Origin: Aureimonas pseudogalii
Lineage (GTDB): Bacteria; Pseudomonadota; Alphaproteobacteria; Rhizobiales; Rhizobiaceae
DNA: 44,817 nucleotides
Assembly (NCBI RefSeq): GCF_014196835.1
Contig: NZ_JACIEK010000018.1
Location: 16,162-60,978 of the forward strand
Reading direction: 5' to 3'
Position 1 is the first letter of the stretch. Every line of letters begins with the position of its first letter. The notes under the pieces are model-generated. The model made no database searches. It worked only from the letters and a program-made list of their open reading frames with translations, and was not told the origin of the DNA. Of this stretch, positions 33,985 to 43,599 are shown one piece after another. Made by a program: the position numbers and the translations under genes.

Positions 33985-34628
33985 ATCGAGCGGATTGCCC
34001 CTTCCGGAACATCCGCATCGTCTCGAAGCCGCGCATGGGCGTTGTGGGCGGTTTTCTCAGACTGGAACCCGCGCACAGGCCGGATCCGCTGCTTCAGCTT
34101 GCCGTGGTCGAACTCGGAGCCGATTGTTTAGGTATTTGGCCTGCCGGTGCTGGCATGTCGCAGCGAGCCGCTCTTGTCGTCGCAACAAGGCGATCGCTTG
34201 GTTGTAGGCCGGGTTCTTGCCCGTCGAGATCACTGATGGCCGGTTGTGCGGCGAACGGTTCAAAGCCTTTATGAGAAGGCGTTTGGCTGCTTCTGTCGTA
34301 CGCTTCTGCGACAACTGGAAGTCGAGCGTCTCGCCTTGATCGCCGATCGCGCGGTATAGCTACATCCATTCGCCACGGACCTTCCGTAAAGTCTCGTCGA
34401 CATGCCAGCTGCGGTTGTTGCGATCCCTGCACCACTGGAAGCGACGGTCGAGCTTGGGAGCGTAGAGCTGGACCCAGCGGAGATGATGGTGTGGTCCACC
34501 GAGAGACCGCGTCCGGCCATCATTTTTTCAAGGGCGCGATAGCTCAGGGCGTAGAGGCAGTACCAGCGCATGCAAAGCAGGATGATGTCGGGGCTAAGTG
34601 TCGGCTTTTGAACGCTGCGCTTACGCAT
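33985..34628 (-). pseudogene. Decayed IS6-family transposase gene (frameshifted, truncated)
   Basis: Reading leftward from an ATG at 34628, the frame starts RKRSVQKPTLSPDIILLCMRWYCLYALSYRALEKMMAGRG and then shifts; the middle (WYCRN-type and VDET region) and the part QKRTTEAAKRLLIKALNRSP continue in other frames. The left limit matches the transposase segment around GQFRSM and abuts the bdcA stop. It is related to, but distinct from, the intact copy at 17649. No terminal repeat for this copy is evident on the right. Confidence 0.9.
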
Positions 34629-34846
34629 CACCTCATTTGCAGCTGTCAAGGCCAAAGCGTGCACCCTCATCGGCGACCTGCAACGGAGCGGTCGAGGTGG
34701 TACCACGGCATAGGCGTGCACCAGTCCTTGTGTGCCGGAACGAGTCGCCGTTCGAGAGGTGCCCTCTCGACGCAGTCTGGAGACGAATTGGCCAGCCGGC
34801 TCTGTTGCAGACCGCCGATCAGGCCTCAGTTTTGCAACGACGACAT
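34629..34846. other. Gene-free stretch with an IS6-end-like sequence
   Basis: No gene is visible. At 34798-34809 the sequence GGCTCTGTTGCA matches the first 12 bases of IS6-type terminal repeats, but beyond it nothing resembles the intact copy, and its orientation does not fit the decayed leftward transposase. It may be the scar of another IS6-family member. Confidence 0.4.
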
Positions 34847-35755
34847 TCAGCCTTTGGTTGGTTTAGATACCGCAGCCAGGCGCCTTTGCAGCGTGCCTCG
34901 TGAAGGTGACAGAATGACAGCGACGCCTCCGAGCGCCAGGACCGATCCGGCGAGCATCTTGATGTCGACTTGGTCGCCCGTGAAGACGATCCCAAGGCCG
35001 ACCGTCATGATCGGCATAAGCAGCGTCAGCGGAGCAACGAGGTTGACGTCGTAGAGTTGTAGCAGACGATAATAGCCCGTATGCGCCACGATCGTTACGA
35101 CGACCGCCGAGAAGGCGATGGCTGCCGCGACAGGCCACCCGCCGTTCGCGATATGGGTCACCGGCGCAGCCTCTGTCAGACCCGAAATGATCGCCAAGGG
35201 CAGGAGGGAGATCAGGCTGACCCATGCCTGCAACTGCAGGGGTGCGATCCTCGGCATTCCCTTCATCAACACCGAACCCAGGGACAGCGCGAATGCCGAT
35301 GCCAGGACGAAGCTGGCGCCCAGGGAAGGGACGAGTCCTCCTGGTGTCCACATCACCGTGATCACGCCGGCGAATGCGATCGCAGTCCCCAGGACGCGTC
35401 GTCGCGACATGCGTTCTTTCAACAGCCACACCGAGAGAACGGCGGTCGCGGGGATGCCAAACTGCACGACGATCGCCGCCGTGGAGGGCGATGCATATTG
35501 CAGGCCTAGAAACAGAAGGCCGAAATGACCGGCTCCCATCAAACCCCCGACGGCGACCATGCGACCGAACGGTCTGGGAATGGGCACGAGGAACCGATGC
35601 AGGAGGATCGCCACGACGGCAAACCGAAGGAATGCGTACAACAACGGCGGGGTGCCGAGATCGGCGATGACGATCCGTCCCACGACGACGTTCACGGCCC
35701 AGATGAAGCAGATGCCGATCAAGGTGATCAAATCGAGAGGTGACATCGGCCCCAT
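34847..35755 (-). CDS. EamA/DMT-family transporter
   Basis: The 302-residue protein has ten predicted helices in two EamA repeats: DLITLIGICFIWAVNVVVGRIVI and AIVVQFGIPATAVLSVWLLKERM in the first, and TGYYRLLQLYDVNLVAPLTLLMPIMTVGLGIVFTGDQ in the second. The ATG at 35755 or 35746 is the start. It is divergent from the aminotransferase gene, with only 61 bp between, in which a palindromic TGATATATCA lies. Probable amino-acid or metabolite exporter; the substrate is unknown. Confidence 0.9.
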   Translation of the reverse strand: MGPMSPLDLITLIGICFIWAVNVVVGRIVIADLGTPPLLYAFLRFAVVAILLHRFLVPIPRPFGRMVAVGGLMGAGHFGLLFLGLQYASPSTAAIVVQFGIPATAVLSVWLLKERMSRRRVLGTAIAFAGVITVMWTPGGLVPSLGASFVLASAFALSLGSVLMKGMPRIAPLQLQAWVSLISLLPLAIISGLTEAAPVTHIANGGWPVAAAIAFSAVVVTIVAHTGYYRLLQLYDVNLVAPLTLLMPIMTVGLGIVFTGDQVDIKMLAGSVLALGGVAVILSPSRGTLQRRLAAVSKPTKG

Positions 35756-35778
35756 CAAACCAGTTGCGCAGCGTCACT

Positions 35779-35788
35779 TGATATATCA
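35779..35788. promoter_or_regulatory. Candidate GntR operator in the transporter/aminotransferase gap
   Basis: TGATATATCA is a perfect 10-bp palindrome in the 61-bp divergent gap. The same core (TTGATATATC) recurs upstream of the peptide-type binding-protein gene at 37956. The GntR gene at 37160 lies between the two sites, so it probably binds both. Confidence 0.65.
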
Positions 35789-35816
35789 TATTTCCATCGA
35801 CCTTCAACGAAGAGCG

Positions 35817-37058
35817 ATGCCGATGACGATCAATGTTCGAGAGCACAGGGATGTCGAGCTTCGACGCCGCGCGGAGCGCGTCATTCCCGGCGGGATGTCG
35901 GGGCACCTGAACGTCAAGGGCCTGCCTGAGGGCTACCCGCAGTACTTTCGAAGCGGCGACGGCTGTCGCCTGACCGACGTCGATGGCCGGATCTATCTCG
36001 ACTTCATGTGCAGCTGGGGGCCGAACATCCTCGGTCACCGTCATCCCGAGGTGGAAGCTGCCGTCCGCACGCAACTGGATCTTGGCGACTGTCTGAATGG
36101 GCCGACGCCGCATCTGGTCGATCTGGCGGAGTGTTTCGTCGATCTCTTGCCGGGCGCGCACTGGGCCATGTTCCAAAAGAACGGCACGGACGCGACGACG
36201 ACCTGCGTGACCCTTGCACGAGCTCGCACCAAGCGCCGCAAGGTTCTCGTCGCCGCCGGCGCCTACCACGGCGCCGTTCCATGGTGTTCGCCCTCTCTGA
36301 TCGGCGTGACGGCCGAAGATCGCGCCCATATCGACACCTACGTCTACAACGACATCGAAAGCCTGGAGGCGGCGGCGAAAGCTGCGAGCGGCGACCTTGC
36401 CGCCGTCATCGTCTCACCGTTCAGGCATGATTTCGGGGTCGAGCAGGAACTGCCGACACCGGAGTTCGCGTCCCGCGTCCGCAGCCTCTGCGACGAAGCG
36501 GATGCCGCCCTGATCCTCGACGAGGTACGATGCGGTTTTCGCCTTTCGATGAAGGGAAGCTGGAGCGTGCTCGGCATCGAGCCGGACCTCTCCTCCTGGA
36601 GCAAGGCCATCGCGAACGGCTATCCACTTGCAGCCGTCACCGGCACGGACGCCTATCGCGAGGCGGCGTCGCAGATCTACGTGACGGGCTCCTTCTGGTG
36701 CGGGGGCGCAGCCATGGCAGCAGCCGTCGCGACACTTCGCATCCTCAAGCGAGAGGACGGACCGGAGAAGATGCGTTCGGTCGGCCAGCGGTTCCGCGAC
36801 GGGATCGACGCGCAGGCCGAACGGCATGGTGTGATACTGCGCAACAGCGGCCCTCCGCAGATGCCGCTCATCCTGTTCCAGGACGATCCGGACTATGCCA
36901 AAGGCGCACGCTTCACGCAGGAAACGCTCGCCCGTGGCGTCTACCTCCATTACAAGCACAACATGTTCCTCAGCCTTGCCCACACCGAAGCCGACATCGA
37001 TGAGGCGTTGAGGGCAACCGACGCGGCTCTCGGCGTGGTGGCACGGGAGTTCGGCTGA
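35817..37058 (+). CDS. Class-III aminotransferase (glutamate-1-semialdehyde-aminomutase-like)
   Basis: The 413-residue PLP enzyme of the class-III/GSA-like group has an N-terminal segment RRAERVIPGGMSGHLNV, the phosphate-binding FQKNGTDATTTCVTLAR, then LILDEVRCGFR with the PLP-ring Asp at residue 235, and the internal aldimine Lys at residue 263 in SKAIANGYP. HemL itself has GKIIGGGLP-type sequence at that lysine and is a housekeeping gene, so this is more likely a catabolic transaminase. It transfers an amino group from an amino acid, amine or amino sugar to an oxo acid. The ATG at 35817 or 35823 is the start. It likely acts on an imported compound. Confidence 0.9.
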   Translation: MPMTINVREHRDVELRRRAERVIPGGMSGHLNVKGLPEGYPQYFRSGDGCRLTDVDGRIYLDFMCSWGPNILGHRHPEVEAAVRTQLDLGDCLNGPTPHLVDLAECFVDLLPGAHWAMFQKNGTDATTTCVTLARARTKRRKVLVAAGAYHGAVPWCSPSLIGVTAEDRAHIDTYVYNDIESLEAAAKAASGDLAAVIVSPFRHDFGVEQELPTPEFASRVRSLCDEADAALILDEVRCGFRLSMKGSWSVLGIEPDLSSWSKAIANGYPLAAVTGTDAYREAASQIYVTGSFWCGGAAMAAAVATLRILKREDGPEKMRSVGQRFRDGIDAQAERHGVILRNSGPPQMPLILFQDDPDYAKGARFTQETLARGVYLHYKHNMFLSLAHTEADIDEALRATDAALGVVAREFG

Positions 37059-37159
37059 ACGTTGCGGCCGTCCCACCCACGGCGTCGATGTGCCCCCTGC
37101 CGTAGCCAGCCGCTCTGGCGCATTGTAGAGCGGCAACGGGCGGGGAGTCGTGACACGCA

Positions 37160-37870
37160 ATGCCGGACGTAGAAATGATGGGTCTCGCGCCTGTGGGAGG
37201 CGCGAGCCTGAGCGACCAGATCTATCAGCAGATCCGCTCTCAATTGATGAGCGGTCAACTCCCACCGCATCAACGCCTGCGAATACGTGACCTCGCTGCA
37301 GGGCTCGGGACCAGCGAGACGCCGGTTCGGGAAGCCATCTTCCAACTCGTGCGAGACGGCGCTCTCGAACTGAAGGCGCGCCACTACATTCGCGTCAGGG
37401 GTCTCACCCTTCCCGAATATATCGAGAACCGAGACATTCGCCTCCTTCTCGAGCCGTTGGCAGGCGAGCGTGCCCTCGCCCATGTAGATGGCGCAGCCCT
37501 CGAAGCCCTGACCGAAACGCACGCTCATCTGACCGCGGCAGAAGCCGAGGGTAAATGGCGCGAGGCCATCAACGCGAACTACGAGTTCCATTTCGGTTTA
37601 TATCGGCTTTCCGGAATGCCGCACCTCATCGAAGTGCTGGAAAGGCTTTGGTTGCGACTGGGGCCGATGCTGAACCATCTCTATCCTCACGGAAAACCGA
37701 CCTATGCAGGCCGGCATCAGCATGAAAACATCCTGGATGCGCTCCGGCGAGGCGATCGAACCGATCTGGCCGCTTCGATACGCGACGACATGCTGGAGGG
37801 CGGACGCGGTTTTGTCATTCGGCTGGAGGAGCTGTCGCGAGCCGGCCTCCTCAACACCGACGGCGACTGA
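37160..37870 (+). CDS. GntR-family regulator (FadR/FCD type)
   Basis: The 236-residue protein has the GntR winged helix (SLSDQIYQQIRSQLMSGQLPPHQRLRIRDLAAGLGTSETPVREAIFQLVRDGALE) and an FCD effector domain. The latter contains DIRLLLEPLAGERALAHV, NYEFHFGLYRLSGMPHLIEVLERLW and a metal-binding-type HQHENILDALRRGD. The FCD domain usually binds small carboxylates. The start is the ATG at 37160; later ATGs at 37175/37178 are possible. It sits between the aminotransferase and the importer genes and probably represses both through TGATATATC sites. Confidence 0.93.
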   Translation: MPDVEMMGLAPVGGASLSDQIYQQIRSQLMSGQLPPHQRLRIRDLAAGLGTSETPVREAIFQLVRDGALELKARHYIRVRGLTLPEYIENRDIRLLLEPLAGERALAHVDGAALEALTETHAHLTAAEAEGKWREAINANYEFHFGLYRLSGMPHLIEVLERLWLRLGPMLNHLYPHGKPTYAGRHQHENILDALRRGDRTDLAASIRDDMLEGGRGFVIRLEELSRAGLLNTDGD

Positions 37871-37933
37871 AGACGGCACCAGCATAGAATTTAAGCAGAT
37901 AATCTTTGCGATTGATTTAGCGGCATTATTGTC

Positions 37934-37976
37934 TTGACAATTGCCCAGCAGCAGATTTGATATATCGTGTATCAAA
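37934..37976 (+). promoter_or_regulatory. Promoter and GntR-type operator of the peptide-type importer operon
   Basis: A consensus -35 TTGACA (37934-37939) is followed 18 bp later by a -10-like TGATAT. The -10 lies within an inverted repeat whose 7-bp arms TTTGATA and TATCAAA (37956-37976) flank 7 bp. A bound repressor would block the promoter. The operon's first gene starts 17 bp further on. Confidence 0.8.
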
Positions 37977-37993
37977 CAGGATAGGTGCTCGCG

Positions 37994-39598
37994 ATGTCGA
38001 TCGGAACGTTCCTGAAATCAAACCTCTCTGCTCTCGCCATTTGTGCGGCGACGCTGGCATCCCCCAGCGTCGCCGGGTCGGCGCAAGCGGCCGAAGGGGC
38101 CCTGGTCGTTGCCCGAAACATGGATATCAACTCGCTCGATCCCGCCCGTGCGTTCTGCGACACCTGTCAGATCTACCTATCGGCCGTCTATGAGACCCTT
38201 CTGACGCTGGGAGACGACAACAAGACCTTGGTGCCGAAGCTGGCGACGGCATGGTCCGCCAATGCCGACCAGACGGAATTTACCTTCGATCTCTCTCCGA
38301 ACGCAGTCTTCGCCGACGGCTCTCCCGTAACGTCGGCGGACGTCGCCTGGTCCTTACAGAGATTGAAGAACATCAAGGGTGATCCGTCCTTCCTCATGGA
38401 TTCCGTTGCGTCGATCGACACACCGAGCGCGAAGAAGGTCGTCATCTCGACCAAGGAGCCCAACTCAGAATTTCTTGGTATCCTCGCGGCGTCCTACGCC
38501 GGCATTCTGAACAAGAGACTCGCCGAAGCGAACGGAGCGAGCGCAGGCGAGGACGCGGCGACGGTGGACACGGCCGACAACTGGTTCTTCGCCAACTCCG
38601 CCGGAAGCGGCCCCTACACGCTCAGCTCTTATCGGGCCGACGACGAACTCCGCTTCGCCGCCAATCCGAACTACTGGGGCACCAAGCCGGCCATGCCGGA
38701 AGTGATCATCAAGCAGACCGCCGACGCCGTCGCACAGGCGCAGATGCTGGAATCGGGTGCGGCCGACGTCGCCATGCAGATCGATCCCGATACGGCCGCG
38801 TCGTACTCGAACGCCGAGATCGTGATCTCGGCCGTCCCGTCCTTCAACTTTCTCTACCTCGCCCTCAGCCCCGCCGCGAAAGCCAACACGACCCCGCTGA
38901 CCAAGCCGATCCGCCAAGCCATCGCCGCAGCCATCGACTATTCCGCGATGATCGACTTCACCGTCGGCGGCAAGGGCAAGTTCCAGCCCGCCCCCATTCC
39001 GAACGGTTTCCCCGGGACCATGGATCTGCCGGAACCAAAGGAAGATATCGCCAAGGCCAAGGCCCTCCTGGCCGAAGCCGGCGTACCCGACGGGTTCACC
39101 ATCGAGGCGCACTATCCCGCCGTGAACGCCTATGGCGTCGACATCTCGTTGATGATGCAGAAGGTCCAGCAGGATCTTGCCCGCATCGGCGTGACGCTCA
39201 ATCTCACCCCTACGACCTTTGCCGTCTGGCGCGAGGAAGTGTCGGGCGACGGCATTCCTCTCACGGCCGTCTACTACGCGCCGGACTATTTCGGCTCCGC
39301 TCAGTACGTGCAGTATTTCGCCATGATCGAAGGTCAGCCCTGGGGCAAGCGCGCCGGCGCCGGTGCCGTCGATGGCGTCGCCAATCCGAAGGAAGCCGAA
39401 CTGCTGAAGGAGGCTATGTCGTCGTCCGGGGAAAAGAACGAGGCCGCCTTCAGGGCGATCGCGCTGGAGATGATCGAGGACAAGGTCATCATTCCCCTCG
39501 TCAGCCCCGATCTCGTTCTGGCGGCTCGCAAGGGCGTCGAAGGCGTGCGCTACAGCGCTTGCTGCAACCTGGCCCTCGACAAGCTGAGGCGCGAGTAA
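37994..39598 (+). CDS. Dipeptide/oligopeptide-type ABC transporter substrate-binding protein
   Basis: The 534-residue preprotein belongs to SBP_bac_5. A signal peptide (KSNLSALAICAATLASPSVA, likely cleavage near AQAAEG) is followed by the family signature region ALVVARNMDINSLDPARAF, NAVFADGSPVTSADVAWSLQRL and a C-terminal lobe with FNFLYLALSP and AIDYSAMIDFTVGGKG. I prefer the ATG at 37994 over an in-frame GTG 9 bases earlier. This family binds peptides, opines, glycosides or other large solutes. It heads the operon. Confidence 0.94.
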   Translation: MSIGTFLKSNLSALAICAATLASPSVAGSAQAAEGALVVARNMDINSLDPARAFCDTCQIYLSAVYETLLTLGDDNKTLVPKLATAWSANADQTEFTFDLSPNAVFADGSPVTSADVAWSLQRLKNIKGDPSFLMDSVASIDTPSAKKVVISTKEPNSEFLGILAASYAGILNKRLAEANGASAGEDAATVDTADNWFFANSAGSGPYTLSSYRADDELRFAANPNYWGTKPAMPEVIIKQTADAVAQAQMLESGAADVAMQIDPDTAASYSNAEIVISAVPSFNFLYLALSPAAKANTTPLTKPIRQAIAAAIDYSAMIDFTVGGKGKFQPAPIPNGFPGTMDLPEPKEDIAKAKALLAEAGVPDGFTIEAHYPAVNAYGVDISLMMQKVQQDLARIGVTLNLTPTTFAVWREEVSGDGIPLTAVYYAPDYFGSAQYVQYFAMIEGQPWGKRAGAGAVDGVANPKEAELLKEAMSSSGEKNEAAFRAIALEMIEDKVIIPLVSPDLVLAARKGVEGVRYSACCNLALDKLRRE

Positions 39599-39628
39599 GG
39601 GCGGTCGGCGACAGCGAGGACGACGCCC

Positions 39629-40648
39629 ATGTCCGGAACCATCCTTCGACGACTGCTGATGATGCCGCTCCTCGTCTTCGGCATCATCACCGTCGCATTC
39701 CTCCTGTCGCAGTTCACCAAGGGCGATCCGCTCGCCTCTCTCATCGGCGAGCGCCAGATGAACAATCCGGTGATCGTTGCTGCAGCCAAGGCGAAATGGG
39801 GTCTCGATCGATCACTGCCCGAGCGTTACGCCATCTATGTCGGCCGTCTTCTGACGGGCGACATGGGCACCTCGTTCCGCACGAGGCAGCCCGTGGCGAG
39901 CGATCTCGCGCAGCGCCTGCCGGCAACGGTGGAACTCGTCATCGCAGCGGTGATCGTCGGCGCCGTGTCGGGGATCGGGCTCGGTGTTCTCGCCGCCAAG
40001 CACCGCGACACGTGGATCGACACGCTGATCCGAACCTTTGCGTTGGCGGGATCGTCGGTTCCGATGTTCTGGCTCGGCCTCCTCGCGCTCTTTGTCTTCT
40101 CGTCGAAGCTCGGTCTCCTGCCGGGGCCTGGCCGCCTCGATACACGCAGCGTCGCACCTCACTTCGTCACCGGTTTCTTCACGATCGATGCCCTTCTGGA
40201 GCGCGACCTCGCGAAGTTCCGCGAAGCGCTGGCCCATCTCGTACTCCCGGCCTGCGTCCTCGGCTGGACCGTCACCGGCATCGTCGCCCGTCTGGTCCGT
40301 GCCGCCATGCTCGACGTGATGCACCAGGACTTCATCCTGGCCGCGCGAGCCAAGGGTGCCGGAGAATGGCGTGTCCTGCTCAACCACGGCCTGCGCAACG
40401 CCTTGATCCCGACGCTGACGATCCTCGGCTTCACCTTCGCCTATCTCATCACCGGAGCCGTCCTCACGGAAACGATCTTCGCCTGGCCTGGGATCGGCTC
40501 CTACGCCGTCGACGCCGCACGCTCGCTCGACCATCCCGCGATCATCGGCGTCACCATCGTCGGCGGCCTCTCGTTCCTGATCGCCAATCTCGTGACCGAC
40601 ATCGCTTATGCGGCCGTCGATCCTCGCGTGCGGATCGGTGGGCGATGA
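39629..40648 (+). CDS. Dipeptide-type ABC transporter permease (DppB-like)
   Basis: The 339-residue protein has six predicted helices. Typical DppB/OppB features are the N-terminal helix LRRLLMMPLLVFGIITVAFLLSQF, the segment GDMGTSFRTRQPVASDLAQRLPATVEL and the EAA loop ARAKGAGEWRVLLNHGLRNALIPTLTILG (the cytoplasmic ATPase contact). Its stop overlaps the next start (ATGA), so the two permeases are translated together. Confidence 0.95.
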   Translation: MSGTILRRLLMMPLLVFGIITVAFLLSQFTKGDPLASLIGERQMNNPVIVAAAKAKWGLDRSLPERYAIYVGRLLTGDMGTSFRTRQPVASDLAQRLPATVELVIAAVIVGAVSGIGLGVLAAKHRDTWIDTLIRTFALAGSSVPMFWLGLLALFVFSSKLGLLPGPGRLDTRSVAPHFVTGFFTIDALLERDLAKFREALAHLVLPACVLGWTVTGIVARLVRAAMLDVMHQDFILAARAKGAGEWRVLLNHGLRNALIPTLTILGFTFAYLITGAVLTETIFAWPGIGSYAVDAARSLDHPAIIGVTIVGGLSFLIANLVTDIAYAAVDPRVRIGGR

Positions 40649-41523
40649 CCGTCCTCCCGACCCTGACGGTCCGTTCCGTCGACGCGCCCCCCGCCTCGAA
40701 CCGCTCATGGCGCCCGATCTGGCTGCGCGGTCCGGTGCTTGTCGGCCTGCTGGTCCTGGTGTCGTGGATCATCGTCGCGATCACCATCGATCTGTGGTCG
40801 CCCTATGATCCCGTAGCCCTGGCCGGGCGTCGCTTGCAGGCCCCGAGCCTGCAACACTGGCTGGGTACGGACGCGCTTGGCCGTGACGTGCTGATCCGGA
40901 CTCTCTACGGCGCAAGGTTCTCCCTGCCGATCGCGGTCTGCGTGCTGGTGATCGCCGTCGCGATCGGTTGCTGCCTCGGAGCGATCGCCGGCTTCTTCGG
41001 GGGCATCGTCGACGGGATGATCATGCGGCTCGCCGACATCACCCTGTCGTTTCCCCCGATGCTGCTCGCCATGGCGATCGCCGCCTCGCTCGGCCCCGGC
41101 CTCCTGAACGCCGGGCTGGCAATGGTCATCGTGTGGTGGCCCGTCTACTCGCGTCTGATGCGGGCGCAGGTGATCTCGGTCCGCGAACTCGACCACGTCG
41201 AAGCTGCGGTCGCCGGAGGCGCTTCGCCAGCCCGCGTTCTCACCAAGCATATCGTCCCGCTCTGCTGGAGCCCCATCCTCGTCAATGCAACGATCGACGT
41301 CGGGCAGGTCATCCTCCTCGTTGCCGGCCTCAGCTTCATCGGCCTCGGCGCCAAGCCGCCGACGCCCGAATGGGGCCAAATGATCTCGGAAGGCGCCTCG
41401 AGCTTCTACAGCTGGTGGATCGCGACCGGTCCGGGCGTCGCCATCCTCTCACTGTCGCTTGCCTTCAGCTTCATCGGCGACGGTATTCGCGATCTCTTGG
41501 ATCCTCGGAGCAACGCATCGTGA
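40645..41523 (+). CDS. Dipeptide-type ABC transporter permease (DppC-like)
   Basis: The 292-residue permease starts at the ATG overlapping the upstream stop. It carries the OppC-type N-terminal helix, then [28 protein letters not shown] (the conserved GTDxLGRDxxSR element), and the EAA loop [22 protein letters not shown]. It ends LLDPR, typical of DppC. A longer open frame upstream is antisense or out-of-frame noise over the DppB gene. Its stop overlaps the GTG of the next gene. Confidence 0.95.
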   Translation: MTVLPTLTVRSVDAPPASNRSWRPIWLRGPVLVGLLVLVSWIIVAITIDLWSPYDPVALAGRRLQAPSLQHWLGTDALGRDVLIRTLYGARFSLPIAVCVLVIAVAIGCCLGAIAGFFGGIVDGMIMRLADITLSFPPMLLAMAIAASLGPGLLNAGLAMVIVWWPVYSRLMRAQVISVRELDHVEAAVAGGASPARVLTKHIVPLCWSPILVNATIDVGQVILLVAGLSFIGLGAKPPTPEWGQMISEGASSFYSWWIATGPGVAILSLSLAFSFIGDGIRDLLDPRSNAS

Positions 41524-42524
41524 CCGATCCCATGCTTCTCGACGTTCGCGGCCTTCGGATCGTGCTGCGGCAGAGGGACCGCGACGTCGTCGCCGTCAGC
41601 AACGTCGATCTGGAGGTCGGCCGGGGAGAGATCCTCGGCCTCGTGGGCGAGTCCGGCTCCGGCAAGAGTCTCTCTATGCTGGCTGCCCTCGGATTGCTTC
41701 CCCGTTCGGCCAAGGTCGATGGATCGGTGCGTCTCGCCGGGCAGGAACTCATCGGCCTCCGCGAGCGGGACATGCGGCGGATCCGCGGCAAGCGCATCGG
41801 CATGATCTTCCAAGATCCGATGACGGCGCTCGATCCCGTCATGACGGTCGGTGCGCAGATCGTCGAGACGATCCGGCTTCACGAACCGGATCTCTCGCGC
41901 CGTGCCGCGCGGCGCCGGGCCGTCGACCTTCTCGGACAGGTGGCCATCGCTTCCCCCGAGCAGCGGCTCGACCAATACCCGCACGAGTTTTCCGGCGGCA
42001 TGCGTCAGCGCGTGGTGATCGCCATGGCCATCGCCAACGACCCGGAGCTTCTGATCGCCGACGAGCCGACGACGGCGCTCGACGTCACCATTCAGGCGCA
42101 GATCGTCGAGCTTCTCGACCGTCTGCGGCACGAGCGCCGCCTCGGCCTCGTCCTCATCACACACGATCTCGGCCTCGTCGCGGGTCTGGCCGACCGCGTG
42201 ACGATCCTCTACTCCGGACGCATCGTCGAACGCGGTCCGGTATTGGACGTCTTCGCGGAGCCTCGGCATCCCTACACGCGAGGGCTTCTCAAGGCGATGC
42301 CGTCCTCGGACGAGACGCTGGATCGGCTCGTCGCCATCGAGGGAACACCTCCATCGCCTGCCGGGAGGCCGAGCGGATGCGCCTTCCATCCCCGTTGCCC
42401 GATGGCGATCGATCCCTGCGTCTCGGATGAACCAAGCTTCCGCTGGTTTGGCGCCGGCATGGCAGCTTGCCATCGCGCCCATGAACTCGAACCTCATCGG
42501 CAAGAGGTCGTCCATGCTCGCTGA
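41520..42524 (+). CDS. Dipeptide-type ABC transporter ATP-binding protein (DppD-like)
   Basis: The 334-residue ATPase starts at a GTG overlapping the permease stop (GTGA); an ATG four codons later is possible. Walker A is GESGSGKS (residues 43-50), the signature [14 protein letters not shown], Walker [13 protein letters not shown]. The C terminus carries the oligopeptide-type HPY/cysteine region (HPYTRGLL, then [16 protein letters not shown]), which in some family members binds an Fe-S cluster. It pairs with the next ATPase. Confidence 0.96.
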   Translation: MTDPMLLDVRGLRIVLRQRDRDVVAVSNVDLEVGRGEILGLVGESGSGKSLSMLAALGLLPRSAKVDGSVRLAGQELIGLRERDMRRIRGKRIGMIFQDPMTALDPVMTVGAQIVETIRLHEPDLSRRAARRRAVDLLGQVAIASPEQRLDQYPHEFSGGMRQRVVIAMAIANDPELLIADEPTTALDVTIQAQIVELLDRLRHERRLGLVLITHDLGLVAGLADRVTILYSGRIVERGPVLDVFAEPRHPYTRGLLKAMPSSDETLDRLVAIEGTPPSPAGRPSGCAFHPRCPMAIDPCVSDEPSFRWFGAGMAACHRAHELEPHRQEVVHAR

Positions 42525-43533
42525 TCCCCGGCATCGCGATCCGGCTGCGATCGGGACCGAACCGGTCCTATCGGTCAGCCACCTCACCGTCGCCTTCCCG
42601 ATCCGGAAGGGACTGATCGTCCGGCGGGAGGTCGGCGCCGTACAGGCCGTGTCCGACGTGTCGTTTCGACTCGAACGAGGCGAGACGCTCGGTCTGGTCG
42701 GCGAATCCGGATGCGGAAAGTCGACGCTGGCGCGGACCGTCATTCGGCTTCTCGCGCCGACATCCGGTGACATCCGGTTCAAGGGGTGCAACATCGCGGC
42801 CCTTTCGGCAGCCGAGATGCGCCCCTATCGGCAGCATCTCCAGATCGTCTTCCAGAACCCCTATGCTTCGCTCCATCCGCGCATGACCGCGGGCGAGATC
42901 GTCGCAGAGCCGCTTCGGGGACTCGGGATCGAGGTCGCCGAGCAACATCGTCGTATCGACGAAGCGTTTCAGCGTGTCGGACTGGCGAAGGAGCATCGAG
43001 ATCGATTCCCCTTCGCGTTCTCCGGTGGCCAGAGGCAGCGGATCGGAATCGCACGCGCCCTTGTTCTCAAACCGGATGTGATCATCCTCGACGAGCCGGT
43101 CTCGGCGCTCGACGTTTCGATCCAGGCTGGCGTCCTCAACCTCCTGAAGGATCTGCAGGAGGAACTCGGACTTTCCTATCTCTTCATCGCGCACAATCTG
43201 TCGGTCGTGCGCCACATCTCCGACCGTGTGGCTGTGATGTATCTGGGAAAGATCGTCGAGTCGGCCCGGCGAGACGACCTCTATGCCCGCCCGCTGCATC
43301 CCTACACTGCGGCACTGCTTTCCGCAGCGCCGCTCGGCGATCCGGTGCGCGAACGCAAGCGATCCCGCATCGTGCTTCAGGGCGACGTTCCGAGCCCGGC
43401 GTCGCCGCCGTCCGGCTGCCGGTTCAGGACGCGTTGTCCCCGTGCGAAAGCGCTCTGTGCCGAAGCCGAGCCGCCAGAGGTGGAACGGGCACCGGGACAT
43501 CTCGTCGCATGCCATTTTCCGCTCGAGACTTGA
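42514..43533 (+). CDS. Dipeptide-type ABC transporter ATP-binding protein (DppF-like)
   Basis: The ATG at 42514 ([10 protein letters not shown]) overlaps the DppD stop by 11 bp and is preferred over an in-frame ATG 87 bases earlier inside DppD. The 339-residue product has Walker [10 protein letters not shown] (residues 63-71), signature [15 protein letters not shown], Walker [14 protein letters not shown] and the C-terminal [16 protein letters not shown] cysteine region. It completes the importer. After its stop, bases 43534-43599 hold no gene. Confidence 0.96.
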   Translation: MLADPRHRDPAAIGTEPVLSVSHLTVAFPIRKGLIVRREVGAVQAVSDVSFRLERGETLGLVGESGCGKSTLARTVIRLLAPTSGDIRFKGCNIAALSAAEMRPYRQHLQIVFQNPYASLHPRMTAGEIVAEPLRGLGIEVAEQHRRIDEAFQRVGLAKEHRDRFPFAFSGGQRQRIGIARALVLKPDVIILDEPVSALDVSIQAGVLNLLKDLQEELGLSYLFIAHNLSVVRHISDRVAVMYLGKIVESARRDDLYARPLHPYTAALLSAAPLGDPVRERKRSRIVLQGDVPSPASPPSGCRFRTRCPRAKALCAEAEPPEVERAPGHLVACHFPLET

Positions 43534-43599
43534 GATGCGGACGCGTCTAACACGTCATGGCCGCGCTGCCCGCTGTCGATACCGATGGTTCCGCCGCAT

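Noticed and set aside
34798-34811. Left end of another IS6 element (GGCTCTGTTGCA)
   Set aside because: Only the terminal ~12 bases match, with nothing like the interior of an IS6 copy after it and the wrong orientation for the decayed transposase.
35817-37058. Housekeeping HemL (glutamate-1-semialdehyde aminomutase)
   Set aside because: The lysine motif is SKAIANGYP instead of GKIIGGGLP-type, and the gene is in a transporter/GntR cluster; alphaproteobacteria also make 5-aminolevulinate by the HemA (C4) route.
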